A stretch of DNA of 64,000 nucleotides from Idiomarina xiamenensis 10-D-4 (GCF_000299895.1 NZ_AMRG01000003.1:178118-242117), one strand, 5' to 3'. Shown: positions 19,697-31,294, counted from the stretch's first letter. A program made the numbers and translations. The notes: a model not told the origin generated them from the sequence alone.

Positions 19697-20227
19697 ATGC
19701 GTAACCAGGATGACCATTTTACTGACGCCCACGACGACGATGATGATTTTGTCAGTAAATCACAGAAAAAACGTGAAATGGCTGCATTGCAGCAATTGGG
19801 CGAGCGCTTACTATCATTAAGACCAGCACAAATTGACGAGCTCCCCATCACCGATGACTTACGCGAGGCGCTCCATTTAGGCCAACGCATTCGTAATAAA
19901 CGCGAAGGTTTTCGCCGCCAATTACAGTTGATCGGAAAGCTGATGCGCAAACAGGACGCCGATGCCATCAATCAAGCATTACAGCAAATCGAGCAACCGC
20001 AACAACAAGCCAATGAGCGTTTTCATGCGTTGGAGCAACTACGTGATCAAGTATTATTTGACGGCGAAGCCGGTGTCGATAGCGTGCTTGCTGAGTTTCC
20101 TCTTGCCGAACGTCAAAAACTGCGACAGCTACAACGCCAAGCTAAGCAGCAGCGCGAAGCACAGAAACCGCCGCGAGCCGCGCGCGAATTGTTTATTTAT
20201 TTGCGTGATTTGCAAACATCAGCGTAG
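19697..20227 (+). CDS. darP: YjgA/DarP, 50S ribosome-associated protein (DUF615)
   Basis: 176-residue DUF615 protein, in E. coli associated with late 50S ribosomal subunit assembly. It is highly charged and helical, with the family patches KSQKKREMAALQQLGERLL near the start and FPLAERQKLRQLQRQAKQQ near the end. It is divergent from pmbA and convergent with tldD; the yjgA-pmbA divergent pair is the usual arrangement in gammaproteobacteria. Length is normal. Confidence 0.94.
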   Translation: MRNQDDHFTDAHDDDDDFVSKSQKKREMAALQQLGERLLSLRPAQIDELPITDDLREALHLGQRIRNKREGFRRQLQLIGKLMRKQDADAINQALQQIEQPQQQANERFHALEQLRDQVLFDGEAGVDSVLAEFPLAERQKLRQLQRQAKQQREAQKPPRAARELFIYLRDLQTSA

Positions 20228-20243
20228 TCCGCTTGGCCTTCAT

Positions 20244-20281
20244 GACAGTTAGCGGTTAGTGACAACTAACCGCTAACTGTC
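20244..20281. terminator. Long hairpin between convergent darP and tldD
   Basis: A perfect 16-bp stem, GACAGTTAGCGGTTAG (20244-20259) with CTAACCGCTAACTGTC (20266-20281), and a 6-nt loop lie 16 bp after the darP stop and 5 bp from the tldD stop. There is no T-tract on either side. It may block transcription or protect RNA 3' ends from both directions. Confidence 0.55.
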
Positions 20282-20286
20282 GATGC

Positions 20287-21738
20287 TTATTCGGTGCCGC
20301 CCACCGTCATCGCATCCAGTTTTAAGGTCGGCTGCCCCACCCCAACCGGCACGCTTTGACCGTCTTTGCCGCACACACCGACCCCTTCGTCTAAGGCTAA
20401 ATCGTTGCCTACCATCGACACTTGGGACATGGCTTGGGGGCCATTACCAATTAACGTGGCTCCTTTTAATGGCACCGTTAATTTGCCGTCCTCAATCAAA
20501 TAGGCTTCGGAGGCCGAAAACACGAATTTACCCGAGGTAATGTCTACTTGCCCACCAGCAAACTGCGGTGCATAAATACCACGTTTAACCGAGCCAATGA
20601 TCTCTTCCGGGTCACTCTCGCCCGCCAGCATATAAGTATTGGTCATACGCGGCATGGGTAAATGCGCATAAGATTCACGGCGGCCATTACCGGTTGCCGC
20701 CATGCCCATCAAGCGTGCATTCAACTTATCTTGCATATAACCCTTTAGCACACCATTTTCGATCAACACGTTGTAGCCTGCAGCGGTACCCTCATCGTCT
20801 ATCGATAACGATCCACGTCTGTCGTTGAGCGTGCCATCATCAACAATAGTGCACAGTGATGAAGCCACTTTCTCACCAATCTTGCCAGAATAAGCTGACG
20901 ATTCCTTGCGGTTAAAATCACCTTCAAGGCCATGACCGACAGCTTCGTGTAACAATACCCCGGGCCAACCAGCGCCTAATACCACAGGCATAGTCCCTGC
21001 TGGCGCAGGGCGAGCCTCAAGATTGACTAATGCCATACGTACCGCTTCTTTCACGTAATGCTGCCAACGTGGCTGCTGCTTGCTATCCTGTTGCAAGAAA
21101 AACCGATAACCCAAACGAGCACCGCCGCCTGAACTACCGCGCTCACGGCGGCCGTTATGCTCAACCAAGACGCTACAGTTCATTCTTACTAACGGGCGGC
21201 TATCGGTCGCTAAGGTGCCATCGCTAGCAGCGACCAAAACGTCGTCGTAACTACCTGATAAACTAACAATGACCTGACTCACCCGAGCATCTAACTGGCG
21301 TGCAAATTGGTCAGCATCACGTAATAGTTGAATTTTCTCGGCTTCGGTTAAGGTCTGTAGCGGATCGATTGCGCCATAACGCGCCTCGGCCGTAACCGAC
21401 TGCAGCACTTTCAACTTACCTTGCTGGCCTTGCTGAGTGATGCCACGAGCCGCCTTTGCCGCAGTCTCCAACGCCGCCAACGAAATTTCATCGGCATAAG
21501 CAAAGCCGGTTTTATCACCGTAAACAGCGCGCACGCCTAAGCCGGTTTCAATATGAAAACTGCCGTCTTTAACAATACCATCCTCGAGTACCCAGGATTC
21601 GTTACGACTACTTTGTAAATAAATATCAGCAAAGTCGATAGCGCCACTATAAACCTTGGCTAATGATTGCTGCAGTTGTTCGGTACTGAGTTGATGCTGG
21701 GTCAAAAGCGATTGCATGACCTGCTGAGAATTACTCAT
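20287..21738 (-). CDS. tldD: TldD, catalytic subunit of the TldD-TldE metalloprotease
   Basis: 483 residues. TldD carries the zinc site of the TldD/TldE protease; the motif [11 protein letters not shown] (about 262-272) contains HExxxH-type metal ligands. Other conserved stretches are [19 protein letters not shown] and the C-terminal [22 protein letters not shown] block (here [16 protein letters not shown]). It overlaps the upstream nitrilase-family gene by 8 bp, so the two are probably co-transcribed with yhdP and rng. Confidence 0.96.
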   Translation of the reverse strand: MSNSQQVMQSLLTQHQLSTEQLQQSLAKVYSGAIDFADIYLQSSRNESWVLEDGIVKDGSFHIETGLGVRAVYGDKTGFAYADEISLAALETAAKAARGITQQGQQGKLKVLQSVTAEARYGAIDPLQTLTEAEKIQLLRDADQFARQLDARVSQVIVSLSGSYDDVLVAASDGTLATDSRPLVRMNCSVLVEHNGRRERGSSGGGARLGYRFFLQQDSKQQPRWQHYVKEAVRMALVNLEARPAPAGTMPVVLGAGWPGVLLHEAVGHGLEGDFNRKESSAYSGKIGEKVASSLCTIVDDGTLNDRRGSLSIDDEGTAAGYNVLIENGVLKGYMQDKLNARLMGMAATGNGRRESYAHLPMPRMTNTYMLAGESDPEEIIGSVKRGIYAPQFAGGQVDITSGKFVFSASEAYLIEDGKLTVPLKGATLIGNGPQAMSQVSMVGNDLALDEGVGVCGKDGQSVPVGVGQPTLKLDAMTVGGTE

Positions 21739-22564
21739 GCTGTTGCGTTACCTTAAAACGATTATGAGAATTAACCGGCATTCGCCGCCGGATACTGGCG
21801 AGTTCGTCGCTATCAACCGCGGTGCTGATCACGCCTTCGCCATGCGCTTGTTCTGCCAACACCTGTCCCCAAGGGCTAACGATTAAGCTGTGGCCGTAAG
21901 TTTCGCGGCCATTTTCGTGTACACCATACTGCCCCGCCGCAATCACGTAGCACTGCTGTTCAATAGCGCGAGCGCGAGTTAACACGTGCCAATGAGCGGC
22001 ACCAGTAACGCGCGTGAACGCAGAGGGTAACAAAATAATTTCCGCGCCTCGTTCACGCAGCGCACGAAACAACTCGGGAAAGCGTACATCATAGCATACG
22101 GCCATACCCAGCTGACCAAAGGGTGAGTCGACCACCACCAGTTGCTGACCGGGTTCGGTCACCGCAGACTCTAAGTAGCGCTTAGTGTTGTCAGCCACTT
22201 CTACATCAAACAGGTGGATTTTATTGTATTGCGCAACCTGCTCGCCAGCGGCATTATACAATAGGCTTGCGGCATAGAACTTATCACCGGTCTTGATCGG
22301 TACGGTGCCCGCACAAAGCCAAATATCGAACTCTTGTGCAATCTCGCTAAGTGCTTGTTGGATGGGACCGTCACCGAGCGCCTCGGCGACGGCTAGTTGC
22401 TGCTTGTCGCCACCACCAAAGCAACTAAAAGCTTCTGGCAAGACCACCAGTTGTGGCCGCGCTTGCGGCAATTTAGCGCATAGCGTCCTGACCCGTTGTA
22501 GATTTTCCTGCGGCTGCACTCGGCTGCTCATTTGCAGCGCCGTTATTTGCGTCATCTGTGTCAT
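21731..22564 (-). CDS. Nitrilase-superfamily carbon-nitrogen hydrolase (Nit/YbeM type)
   Basis: 277 residues. The Glu-Lys-Cys triad of the superfamily is visible: Glu in [12 protein letters not shown], Lys in [11 protein letters not shown] and Cys in [14 protein letters not shown]. These loop sequences are those of Nit1/Nit2-type enzymes, several of which hydrolyse deaminated glutathione; the substrate here is an inference. The ATG at 22564 has AAGGAGG 6 bp upstream, inside the end of yhdP, so the two genes overlap by 92 bp in different frames. It also overlaps tldD by 8 bp. The yhdP-nit-tldD order is conserved in gammaproteobacteria. Confidence 0.92.
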   Translation of the reverse strand: MTQMTQITALQMSSRVQPQENLQRVRTLCAKLPQARPQLVVLPEAFSCFGGGDKQQLAVAEALGDGPIQQALSEIAQEFDIWLCAGTVPIKTGDKFYAASLLYNAAGEQVAQYNKIHLFDVEVADNTKRYLESAVTEPGQQLVVVDSPFGQLGMAVCYDVRFPELFRALRERGAEIILLPSAFTRVTGAAHWHVLTRARAIEQQCYVIAAGQYGVHENGRETYGHSLIVSPWGQVLAEQAHGEGVISTAVDSDELASIRRRMPVNSHNRFKVTQQHE

Positions 22565-25500
22565 CACCAGCCTCCTTGGCTTGTGCTGGAAGTTCCACTT
22601 TTTTGCTATCTCGCGCTACTTCCTCAACCACCGGCTTTTCGATGGTTCCGGTCACACGATACTCCAGTTTGGAGATGACCTGCGCATCATGCAAGACTTT
22701 ATCTAAAAACAGTGCAGCAAGTCCTGACGGCGGATTAACCATCCACGCCACAATAATCGGTAAACTCGAGGTTACCTTGGGAACATAACTCAAGCTGTAG
22801 TTCAATTGGTTATTATTGAGGTTGGTCGTACCTTGCACCGACATATCGCCAGCCGCACCTTGCATACGAGTATTATCAGTACTCACCACGCCACCGGCAA
22901 AGCTCAAATCACCGCTAAAATCGGTGTAGAACATGCCTTGCGAGAAAATATCGCGGAAATCTAAGGTCAATTTACGCAAAATGCTATCAAGGCTAAGAAT
23001 AGAGAAAATACGGGCGCCATCATTCACTTCGGCCAAGTAACCATTACCAAACTTAAAGCTGGCGGTTCCCTCCAAGGCTCCTAAACTAACCTGATGCGGT
23101 AAGCCAGCCCAATTTAAGTCGAAGCTAATCGTTGCAGGACTGTCGCGCACCACCGAGGTCAAATCATATTCACTGAATAAATCGCCGATATCGGCGCTGT
23201 CTAGTTGCCCTTTGAAATAGGTTTGAAAGCCGCCTTCTTCGGTGGCATACCAAAGCCCTTCAGCTTGTAAACTGTCACGGTCTTTTTCGACACTTAACTG
23301 CTGGATCCGAACACCCTGTTGAATCGGCGTTAAACGCAGCCGTATCTGTCCTAAATCATGGGCTTGAAAAGCGCATTGCCGACAGAATACTTGTACCGGC
23401 GGTAAACGTTTGAAGATGCTAGTGTCGACTTGCTCGGCCTGAGCAGAAAAGCTTTCAGGCCATTCGCTTAAGTTCAAATAATTGGCGTTGATGGTAATGC
23501 CATCGGCAAAAAAGTCCGACGCCAAACTGACATCAACGTCCGTTTGTTCGGCGTGCAATTCAATTTGCCAACCGCCATCGCTAGCGGCACTCGGGCTAGC
23601 TTGGCTATTATCGCTTTGCTGACGACTGTTGCTGGTTGAGGGGTTTGCCAAGACAGGCCAAGCACGCACATCGACCTTTGTTAACTGTTGCCCCAGCCAA
23701 CTCAAACGCGGAGTCTGCACATGAATGGCATCGGGTAACAGTAACCACGAGGGCTGTTGCCGCATCGATGCTTTATCGTTTGCTGACGGTTCTCGTTGTG
23801 GGGCAATGATATTGTCTAACAATTGATACCAGTCACTGACATCGGCCTGTACCAGACCTGCGGTGACCAAAAATCGCGCGCGACTATCACGGTCTTGGCC
23901 TGTTAACGGCACCCCCAAATGTAACCGTCCTTGTGTCATCGCCAGCTTACCCTGCTGCGGCTTCAACTGAGCACTAAAACGCAAGCGGTTGGTAATATCG
24001 CTGCGTATATCGACGTGTTCTTCATCCCCCTCTACCGTTAGCCGCAGTTGGTCGCTGTCACCAAACTCTTTGTTTAGCGGCGCCGGCAGAGTCGATTGCA
24101 AACCGGTTAAATCGGTTTGCATATCCCAGTTAAAGCGATACCGTGAACTCGTCTGCAACATCAGCTGCAACTCACCGTGCCAGTTAACTGCGCCATAAAG
24201 CCATGGCTGCAAGGGTAATTCCGGCACACGTTTATACAAGGGTTCGGTTTGCCAATCAGCATCGCTAACCACACTGACTTGGTATACGTCGTTTTTCGTT
24301 AGCGTGTTCTGCTCGGCGGCTGGCTGCGTCGGCTTACCGTTAACCTTGGCTTGAATTGGCATGCCCTGCCAATGTAGAACTAAGTCATCGACAATAAACT
24401 GCTCTTGCGCAAAACTTAAGCGCCCGCTGACTTGTTCAAACTGAGTATCTATCGCACTCACGTATAAGCGGTTATCGCGCAGTTGCGCCGATCCGCTGAC
24501 AGCCACATCAGCCCCTGCTGAAAAAGGAATGTGTAATTTTACCTGACCGCTAACCGGTCCCTCTGGCACCACTTCGTCCAATGCAGCGCCAACGCTATCG
24601 GCAAGACTACTTTGCTGCATTAAGTCACGAATAGCGCTAGCTTGCGCTGTGGTTTCAGCAGTGATTTCAACCGCCCCCTGACTATCACCGAGGTCCGCAA
24701 TAACAGCGCTGGCCTGCCCTACCGGTATGCCGACCAAATCACCGCTATCGGAATAAATACTCAAGCGTTCGTTGTAAAAATCAAGCAAGACCGTGGTGTC
24801 GATTAACGCAGGCCAGTCAGGCTGAAATTTGAAGGTCAGATTATCAACGCGTACTTGACCGTTAAAAACGCCTTGATGTTGCGCGTAAGGAAACTCGTCA
24901 ACCGGCCCACGCCAACTCAAATTAACCGTCTGAATATCACCGGCTTGCAACGACTGGCGCAAATACTGGCGAGTATCCTGCCCCATGATCACCGGCAATA
25001 ATTGGCGTGCAGTCGCTACACTCAGCGGTCGTTCATTCTGCAGTCGTAATGCCAGTTGCAGCGGTTGCTGTGGTTGTTGCCACAAGCGACCAGCGAACTG
25101 CGCTTGAGCATCGGCTATCGCCAGTTCACCGCGAGTCACCCGTAGCAGCCATTGCTCGGCATTCAGTTCCAACTGCCCCGTCAGCGCCAAGCGGTCAACA
25201 ATCACCGGTACTTCGCTATCTAGGTAACGACTCGTCAGCGCACTATTAGTGGCCTGTAATCGCCAGCTACCGTAGCCCATGCGCAAATCATCGCTAGCAG
25301 CGCCCTGCTCCGAATTCGGGTTCTGAAACCAGATCTCACTCTGGAGTTCGTCCGCGCCCGGAATATCGTCAACACTTTGCCAGCCGAGTTGCGTACCACG
25401 CAAATACCACAAATCAGCTTGTTGCCGCCGTTGCTGCCAATTCACATCGACCCAGCCCTGCGGTTGCGCCTGCTGCAGCCATTGCTGAACCTGCGCCGCG

Positions 25501-26555
25501 TTATCGCCAAATAAAGCCGATAGTTGCGCCACCGCACTGACCGGCATGGCTTCGATTTGCAATTGATACAGGCCATGTTGTTGCATCAGTGCCACCGGCG
25601 CGAGCTGCCACTGACCTTGCTCGGTTTTAAATTGCAGCGTATCGCTGCCGAGCAACCAGCCATCAGCCGTTGCTTGCAATACTACGTTGGCTGGCGCAAG
25701 TTGTAGCCGATGCAAATTGCCTTGGCTACGCCACTGCACATTATTTTGCCCTAACTGCAGCAAACCATGATTTATCTCGCCATTTTCGATGGTCAACCAA
25801 CCGGTAAAATTGGTTTCGGCATGTTCTACATCAAGCCCTGTCACCACCTCTTCTAACCACGGCGATACATCTAAGTTGTTGGCGCTGGCATAGAGTTGGC
25901 CGACGAGTTCATCGGGCTCATTACCCTGTAGCTCAATGTTGAAATCGAAACCGTTGGATGCCAGTTGCTCAATCCGTAATTGACCGACACCTTGGTGGCG
26001 CTGTTGTTGATTTAACCACGATAGACGCTCGACCCGAATATCATTACGTTCGCCTAATAAATTAGTGATGCGGATTTCGCTGTTGATGACCGAGAACTGA
26101 CGTAATTGTTCTAAAAATAGGGTTGCTAAATTATCAACTAACTGGCTTTTCGATGTGCTTTGGTTGGCCGCACGCATGTCGTAGTTAACGGTGACGCCGT
26201 CTAAGACGAAACTTGACGCTCTAATCTGCCTACTCAATAGCGACTGCCATACATCTAACACCACCAGCGTCCGTTTGACGTCAACCGCCAACGCCGCGTC
26301 CTCTTGCGCACTAAAACGCATGTCGTTCAGTACCAGCGATATGCCCTGCTCGGCCCAGTCCATGCTGACGTGGTCAAAGCTTATATTGTCGCCGTAACGT
26401 TGTTGTACCAAGCTCTGCAGTTGTGCGGTTAAATCCGGTAAGTACGGTAAGCTATAGCGCAGTAAACTCAATAACAAAGCCGCTAGCACCAGCAAAATAG
26501 CCAGCGCCAACCACATTTTTCTGAGGGTGTATTTTACTGCTGCTGTCAGTGTCAC
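22473..26555 (-). CDS. yhdP: YhdP, AsmA-like intermembrane lipid transport protein
   Basis: 1360 residues. YhdP belongs to the AsmA-like group (with TamB and YdbH) that, in E. coli, bridges inner and outer membranes and carries phospholipid. One N-terminal membrane helix (about 12-32) is followed by a long periplasmic beta-rich body; the conserved C-terminal AsmA/DUF3971 region includes DIGDLFSEYDLTSVVRDS and ILSLDSILRKLTLDF. After about 1320 there is a low-complexity tail rich in Asp, Asn and Ala that overlaps the next gene. Its start shares one base with the rng stop. Confidence 0.94.
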   Translation of the reverse strand: MTLTAAVKYTLRKMWLALAILLVLAALLLSLLRYSLPYLPDLTAQLQSLVQQRYGDNISFDHVSMDWAEQGISLVLNDMRFSAQEDAALAVDVKRTLVVLDVWQSLLSRQIRASSFVLDGVTVNYDMRAANQSTSKSQLVDNLATLFLEQLRQFSVINSEIRITNLLGERNDIRVERLSWLNQQQRHQGVGQLRIEQLASNGFDFNIELQGNEPDELVGQLYASANNLDVSPWLEEVVTGLDVEHAETNFTGWLTIENGEINHGLLQLGQNNVQWRSQGNLHRLQLAPANVVLQATADGWLLGSDTLQFKTEQGQWQLAPVALMQQHGLYQLQIEAMPVSAVAQLSALFGDNAAQVQQWLQQAQPQGWVDVNWQQRRQQADLWYLRGTQLGWQSVDDIPGADELQSEIWFQNPNSEQGAASDDLRMGYGSWRLQATNSALTSRYLDSEVPVIVDRLALTGQLELNAEQWLLRVTRGELAIADAQAQFAGRLWQQPQQPLQLALRLQNERPLSVATARQLLPVIMGQDTRQYLRQSLQAGDIQTVNLSWRGPVDEFPYAQHQGVFNGQVRVDNLTFKFQPDWPALIDTTVLLDFYNERLSIYSDSGDLVGIPVGQASAVIADLGDSQGAVEITAETTAQASAIRDLMQQSSLADSVGAALDEVVPEGPVSGQVKLHIPFSAGADVAVSGSAQLRDNRLYVSAIDTQFEQVSGRLSFAQEQFIVDDLVLHWQGMPIQAKVNGKPTQPAAEQNTLTKNDVYQVSVVSDADWQTEPLYKRVPELPLQPWLYGAVNWHGELQLMLQTSSRYRFNWDMQTDLTGLQSTLPAPLNKEFGDSDQLRLTVEGDEEHVDIRSDITNRLRFSAQLKPQQGKLAMTQGRLHLGVPLTGQDRDSRARFLVTAGLVQADVSDWYQLLDNIIAPQREPSANDKASMRQQPSWLLLPDAIHVQTPRLSWLGQQLTKVDVRAWPVLANPSTSNSRQQSDNSQASPSAASDGGWQIELHAEQTDVDVSLASDFFADGITINANYLNLSEWPESFSAQAEQVDTSIFKRLPPVQVFCRQCAFQAHDLGQIRLRLTPIQQGVRIQQLSVEKDRDSLQAEGLWYATEEGGFQTYFKGQLDSADIGDLFSEYDLTSVVRDSPATISFDLNWAGLPHQVSLGALEGTASFKFGNGYLAEVNDGARIFSILSLDSILRKLTLDFRDIFSQGMFYTDFSGDLSFAGGVVSTDNTRMQGAAGDMSVQGTTNLNNNQLNYSLSYVPKVTSSLPIIVAWMVNPPSGLAALFLDKVLHDAQVISKLEYRVTGTIEKPVVEEVARDSKKVELPAQAKEAGDDTDDANNGAANEQPSAAAGKSTTGQDAMR

Positions 26556-28024
26556 TACATCATTACCACGTCAAATTGTTCTTGGCTGTATAACGGCTCT
26601 ACTTGTACTTTGACTTGCTTGCCGACAAAGACTTCAAGCTCTGCCAAGGCGTGCGACTCTTCGTTTAGTAGCGCTTCTGCAACAACCGCCGATGCATATA
26701 CGACAAATTTATCCGCCGCATATGCGCGATTCACTCTGACAATTTCACGCATGATTTCGTAACAAACCGTTTCTACGGTCTTAATGGTTCCTCGCCCCTG
26801 ACACACCGAACACTCGCCGCAAAGCACATGCTCTAAGCTTTCCCGCGTACGCTTGCGGGTTAGTTCCATCAAACCTAAGGTGGTGAAGCCGTTGACCGAA
26901 ATTTTTGCCCGGTCGCGAGCTAAAGCTTGCTCAAGGCTTTGCTGCACACGGCGACGATGGTCAGCATTCTGCATATCGATAAAATCAATGATGATAATGC
27001 CACCCAAATTGCGTAAGCGCAGTTGGCGGGCTATCGCTTGAGTCGCCTCGGTATTGGTATTAAAAATGGTTTGCTCAAGATTACGATGTCCGACAAAGCC
27101 ACCAGTGTTGATGTCGATGGTCGTCATCGCCTCGGTTTGGTCGATGATCAGATAGCCGCCAGATTTCAGTTCAACCTTACGGTCGAGCGCACGCTGGATT
27201 TCATTTTCGACATCGAATAAGTCAAAAATGGGCCGTTCACCGGCGTAATACTCCAACTTTGAATGCAATTCAGGAATAAACTCGTCGATAAACTCCAGCA
27301 GCATTTCATAGGTAACGCGCGAGTCGACTCTAATTCGTTCTATTTCTTCACCAACAAAGTCGCGTAATACACGACAAGCAAGACTTAAGTCTTCATAAAT
27401 CATACCGACTCGACGTAGACCTTTACGACGCTTCTGGATGGTCGTCCATAGCCGCCGTAGAAACTGCGCATCGTGAATCAACTCCTCGTCGGAAACGCCC
27501 TCACCCGCCGTGCGCACGATAAAACCACCGTGCTCATCACAGTATTCAGCAGCAATACGTTTTAATCGTTCTCGTTCTTCTTCGCCCTCAATACGTTGCG
27601 ACACACCGACATGATGAGATTGCGGCATCAACACTAAATAGCGCGAGGGAATGGTAATATCGGTGGTCAGTCGTGCGCCTTTGGTGCCCAGCGGGTCTTT
27701 CACCACCTGCACCAAAATATGCTGCCCAGCTCGTACCAGCTCGGCAATGTCTTTTGCTGGCAACTGTTGATGATCCAATTCTTCGACATTTTCGATGTGG
27801 GTAATGATGTCGGACGCGTGTAAGAAAGCCGCTTTTTCTAAACCAATATCGACAAACGCCGCTTGCATACCCGGCAACACCCGTGACACTTTGCCGACAT
27901 AGATGTTACCCACTAAGCCGCGTTTAGCCTGACGTTCGATATGCACTTCTTGTAAAATGCCATTTTCAATAAGAACAACACGGCTTTCGGTGGGCGTCAC
28001 ATTCATTAAAATTTCAGCGCTCAT
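26555..28024 (-). CDS. rng: Ribonuclease G
   Basis: About 489 residues. RNase G is a single-strand endonuclease maturing 16S rRNA 5' ends and degrading some mRNAs. The N-terminus MSAEILMNVTPTESRVVLIE matches the family, followed by an S1 domain (about 35-125). Catalytic Asp residues lie in TIDINTGGFVG and IIIDFIDM, and the zinc-link Cys pair in CGECSVCQGRG. It lacks the long C-terminal scaffold of RNase E, which excludes rne. The ATG at 28024 has AAGGAG 5 bp upstream; the GTG two codons before is less likely. Confidence 0.96.
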   Translation of the reverse strand: MSAEILMNVTPTESRVVLIENGILQEVHIERQAKRGLVGNIYVGKVSRVLPGMQAAFVDIGLEKAAFLHASDIITHIENVEELDHQQLPAKDIAELVRAGQHILVQVVKDPLGTKGARLTTDITIPSRYLVLMPQSHHVGVSQRIEGEEERERLKRIAAEYCDEHGGFIVRTAGEGVSDEELIHDAQFLRRLWTTIQKRRKGLRRVGMIYEDLSLACRVLRDFVGEEIERIRVDSRVTYEMLLEFIDEFIPELHSKLEYYAGERPIFDLFDVENEIQRALDRKVELKSGGYLIIDQTEAMTTIDINTGGFVGHRNLEQTIFNTNTEATQAIARQLRLRNLGGIIIIDFIDMQNADHRRRVQQSLEQALARDRAKISVNGFTTLGLMELTRKRTRESLEHVLCGECSVCQGRGTIKTVETVCYEIMREIVRVNRAYAADKFVVYASAVVAEALLNEESHALAELEVFVGKQVKVQVEPLYSQEQFDVVMM

Positions 28025-28073
28025 CGGCACTCCTTATCGCTTGCAGTCATTCGCTGAGCAGACCTGATAGGCA

Positions 28074-28649
28074 TTAACCACCTAGCGTGAGCAAAAGTTG
28101 TTCGGTTTCATATAAGGGTAGCCCGACTACCGCAAAATAGCTGCCCGATAATTGCGTCACAAAGCGCCCAGCTCCACCTTGAATGGCGTAGCCTGCGGCT
28201 TTGTCTTGTGGCTCACCGCTGGCCCAATAAGCCTCAGCTTGTGCTTCGCTGATGCTGGCAAAGCTGACGTCGGTCACCACCTGTTGCTGTGCGATGGCAT
28301 TGGCGGTTTGCCCATAAATGGCAGTAACAACTTGATGCGTTCGATCGCTCAGCATCGACATCATGCTCATAAAATGCGCTTTATCGCGCGGCTTTTCGAG
28401 CACTTGCTGGTCACAAACGATTATCGTATCGGCGCCCAGCACCAACCCTTGCTGCTGCTCCGCAGCGGTTAACTCCGTCCAGCTGGCTGCCGCTTTTTCT
28501 GCTGCCAAACGCTGCACATAAGGCAACGCCGCTTCATGCGGCTGACGTTGCTCGACAATATGACTGGGGCGTTGGTGAAATTGCGGACGCAACAAGCTTA
28601 GCAATTGCTGACGACGCGGCGACGCCGAGGCTAAATACAATGTTTTCAT
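28074..28649 (-). CDS. maf: Maf-family nucleoside triphosphate pyrophosphatase
   Basis: 191 residues. Maf/YhdE proteins hydrolyse dTTP, UTP and some modified nucleotides to monophosphates, and are linked to cell division arrest. The N-terminal phosphate-binding motif is ASASPRRQQLL and the catalytic Asp is in LGADTIIVCDQQVLEKP, followed by the KDKAAGYAIQGGAGRF block. Its start overlaps the mreD stop by four bases. The mreBCD-maf-rng order is conserved. Confidence 0.95.
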   Translation of the reverse strand: MKTLYLASASPRRQQLLSLLRPQFHQRPSHIVEQRQPHEAALPYVQRLAAEKAAASWTELTAAEQQQGLVLGADTIIVCDQQVLEKPRDKAHFMSMMSMLSDRTHQVVTAIYGQTANAIAQQQVVTDVSFASISEAQAEAYWASGEPQDKAAGYAIQGGAGRFVTQLSGSYFAVVGLPLYETEQLLLTLGG

Positions 28650-29131
28650 GAAACGCCAAATTGTCGTCTGAGTTTACGTAATAATAAAAACAGCCAAGGC
28701 CAAATAATAGCCGATGTCAGTGCTGGTAAGAAATAACTCCAGACGAAAGGTGCGTTGTTAATAAAGTGCTCTATTTCGAATACCAGCGCACGTTTTAGCA
28801 ATACCAGAATCAGTACAATGAGCATTTGCTGCGACAACGAAAAGTTTCTGATCTTCTGAAAGTGGCGTGCCGCAAAATAAACCATAATCGCCATCGCGGC
28901 GGCATGAATGCCTAGTGTTGAACCCAATAGAACATCGGCTAATAAGCCAAGTAGCCAAGCGGTACCAATATTAACCCGGTGTGGTAACGCGATTACCCAA
29001 TACAGCATGACGATGGCTAACCAATCAGGGCGGTAAGCATCAAAACTGCCAGGCATCGGCATGACCATAAAAATCAATGCCAGTAAGTAGGTACACAGCA
29101 GCACCCCGACGCCACGCTTAAACCACCTCAT
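28646..29131 (-). CDS. mreD: MreD, rod-shape-determining membrane protein
   Basis: 161 residues with about five membrane helices. MreD is part of the elongasome that couples MreB filaments to peptidoglycan synthesis. The family pattern RPDWLAIVMLYWVIALPHRVN and LLADVLLGSTLGIHA is clear. It starts four bases inside the mreC stop, so both are translated together. Confidence 0.95.
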   Translation of the reverse strand: MRWFKRGVGVLLCTYLLALIFMVMPMPGSFDAYRPDWLAIVMLYWVIALPHRVNIGTAWLLGLLADVLLGSTLGIHAAAMAIMVYFAARHFQKIRNFSLSQQMLIVLILVLLKRALVFEIEHFINNAPFVWSYFLPALTSAIIWPWLFLLLRKLRRQFGVS

Positions 29132-30063
29132 TGGCCGCCCTCCTGGTTGGCTGGCGTTGGCGCCGTGGCGGTATCGCCCTCTGCTATTGGCAACAAGGGT
29201 AAATCACTACCGTCGTTGGGCTCATAAATAGGTGCTTCGCCAGCGTTCTCTGGCCATAACAGCAATACCGCGCGCACTCGGTCAAGTGCGGCTACCGGTT
29301 GCGCATAAACACGCGCAAACGGCAACGACTCATCTCGTAAAATACGCGTTACCGCAGCCACCGGGTAGCCCTCAGGAAAAACTCCGCCCAATCCTGATGA
29401 GACTAGCATATCGCCAACCTCAAGATCGGTGCTGTGCGGCACGAACATCAGCTCTAACTGCTGCATATCTCCGATACCCTGCGCCAAAACGCGTAAATCA
29501 TTACGTTCCGCGCGTAACGGAATGGCATGGCTTTGGTCAGAAATTAAAATGATACGCGAGGTATTGGTACCCACTGACACCACTTGACCGATGATGCCGC
29601 GACTATCCAATACCGGCTGCGACTGGTAAACACCATTGAGTGTGCCCTTATTGATTACCAGCTGATGACTAAAGGGATCGGAAGCAACCGCAATCACCTC
29701 GGCGACCATGCGCCGACTTTCTTGGCGCGGTTCAGAGTCGAGTAACTCACGTAAGCGGCTATTTTCGTTTTGCAGAAAATGAAAGCGTTGTAAGCGGCCT
29801 TGCAGCACCAGCATTTGTTCTCGCAACTCGGCGTTCTCTTGTTGCAAGGCAGTACGGCTTTGTAATGATTCAGCGACGTTATCAAGCAATTGCTCGGGCA
29901 TGATGGCCAGATATTGAATCGGTGTCACTAACGAATTCAAGAATAGACGCGCCGGTTGCAGTGCATTTAAGCGGTGGTCAATAAAAGCGAGAAGAAAGGA
30001 ACAGGCCAGTGCGAGCACTAGCCTGATACGTAATGATGGGCCACGACCAAACAGTGAATTCAT
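29128..30063 (-). CDS. mreC: MreC, rod-shape-determining periplasmic scaffold
   Basis: 311 residues: an N-terminal membrane helix (about 11-27), a coiled coil (about 60-105) and a beta-rich periplasmic domain (VIAVASDPFSHQLVINKGT, SSGLGGVFPEGYPVAAVTRI). MreC dimers connect MreB and penicillin-binding proteins in the elongasome. The Pro/Ala/Thr-rich C-terminal tail is probably disordered. It lies 84 bp after mreB in the same operon. Confidence 0.96.
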   Translation of the reverse strand: MNSLFGRGPSLRIRLVLALACSFLLAFIDHRLNALQPARLFLNSLVTPIQYLAIMPEQLLDNVAESLQSRTALQQENAELREQMLVLQGRLQRFHFLQNENSRLRELLDSEPRQESRRMVAEVIAVASDPFSHQLVINKGTLNGVYQSQPVLDSRGIIGQVVSVGTNTSRIILISDQSHAIPLRAERNDLRVLAQGIGDMQQLELMFVPHSTDLEVGDMLVSSGLGGVFPEGYPVAAVTRILRDESLPFARVYAQPVAALDRVRAVLLLWPENAGEAPIYEPNDGSDLPLLPIAEGDTATAPTPANQEGGQ

Positions 30064-30147
30064 GCCGTTTGTAAAATTACCTGAAAATCATTAACCATCG
30101 CTTGCCCATTATCGTTTGCGGTGAACTTGTTGAGCTACCCGAACGCT

Positions 30148-31263
<1,116 letters not shown>

Positions 31264-31294
31264 GCTAGGCAGCGCCGATACTGCCGCCTTTTAC

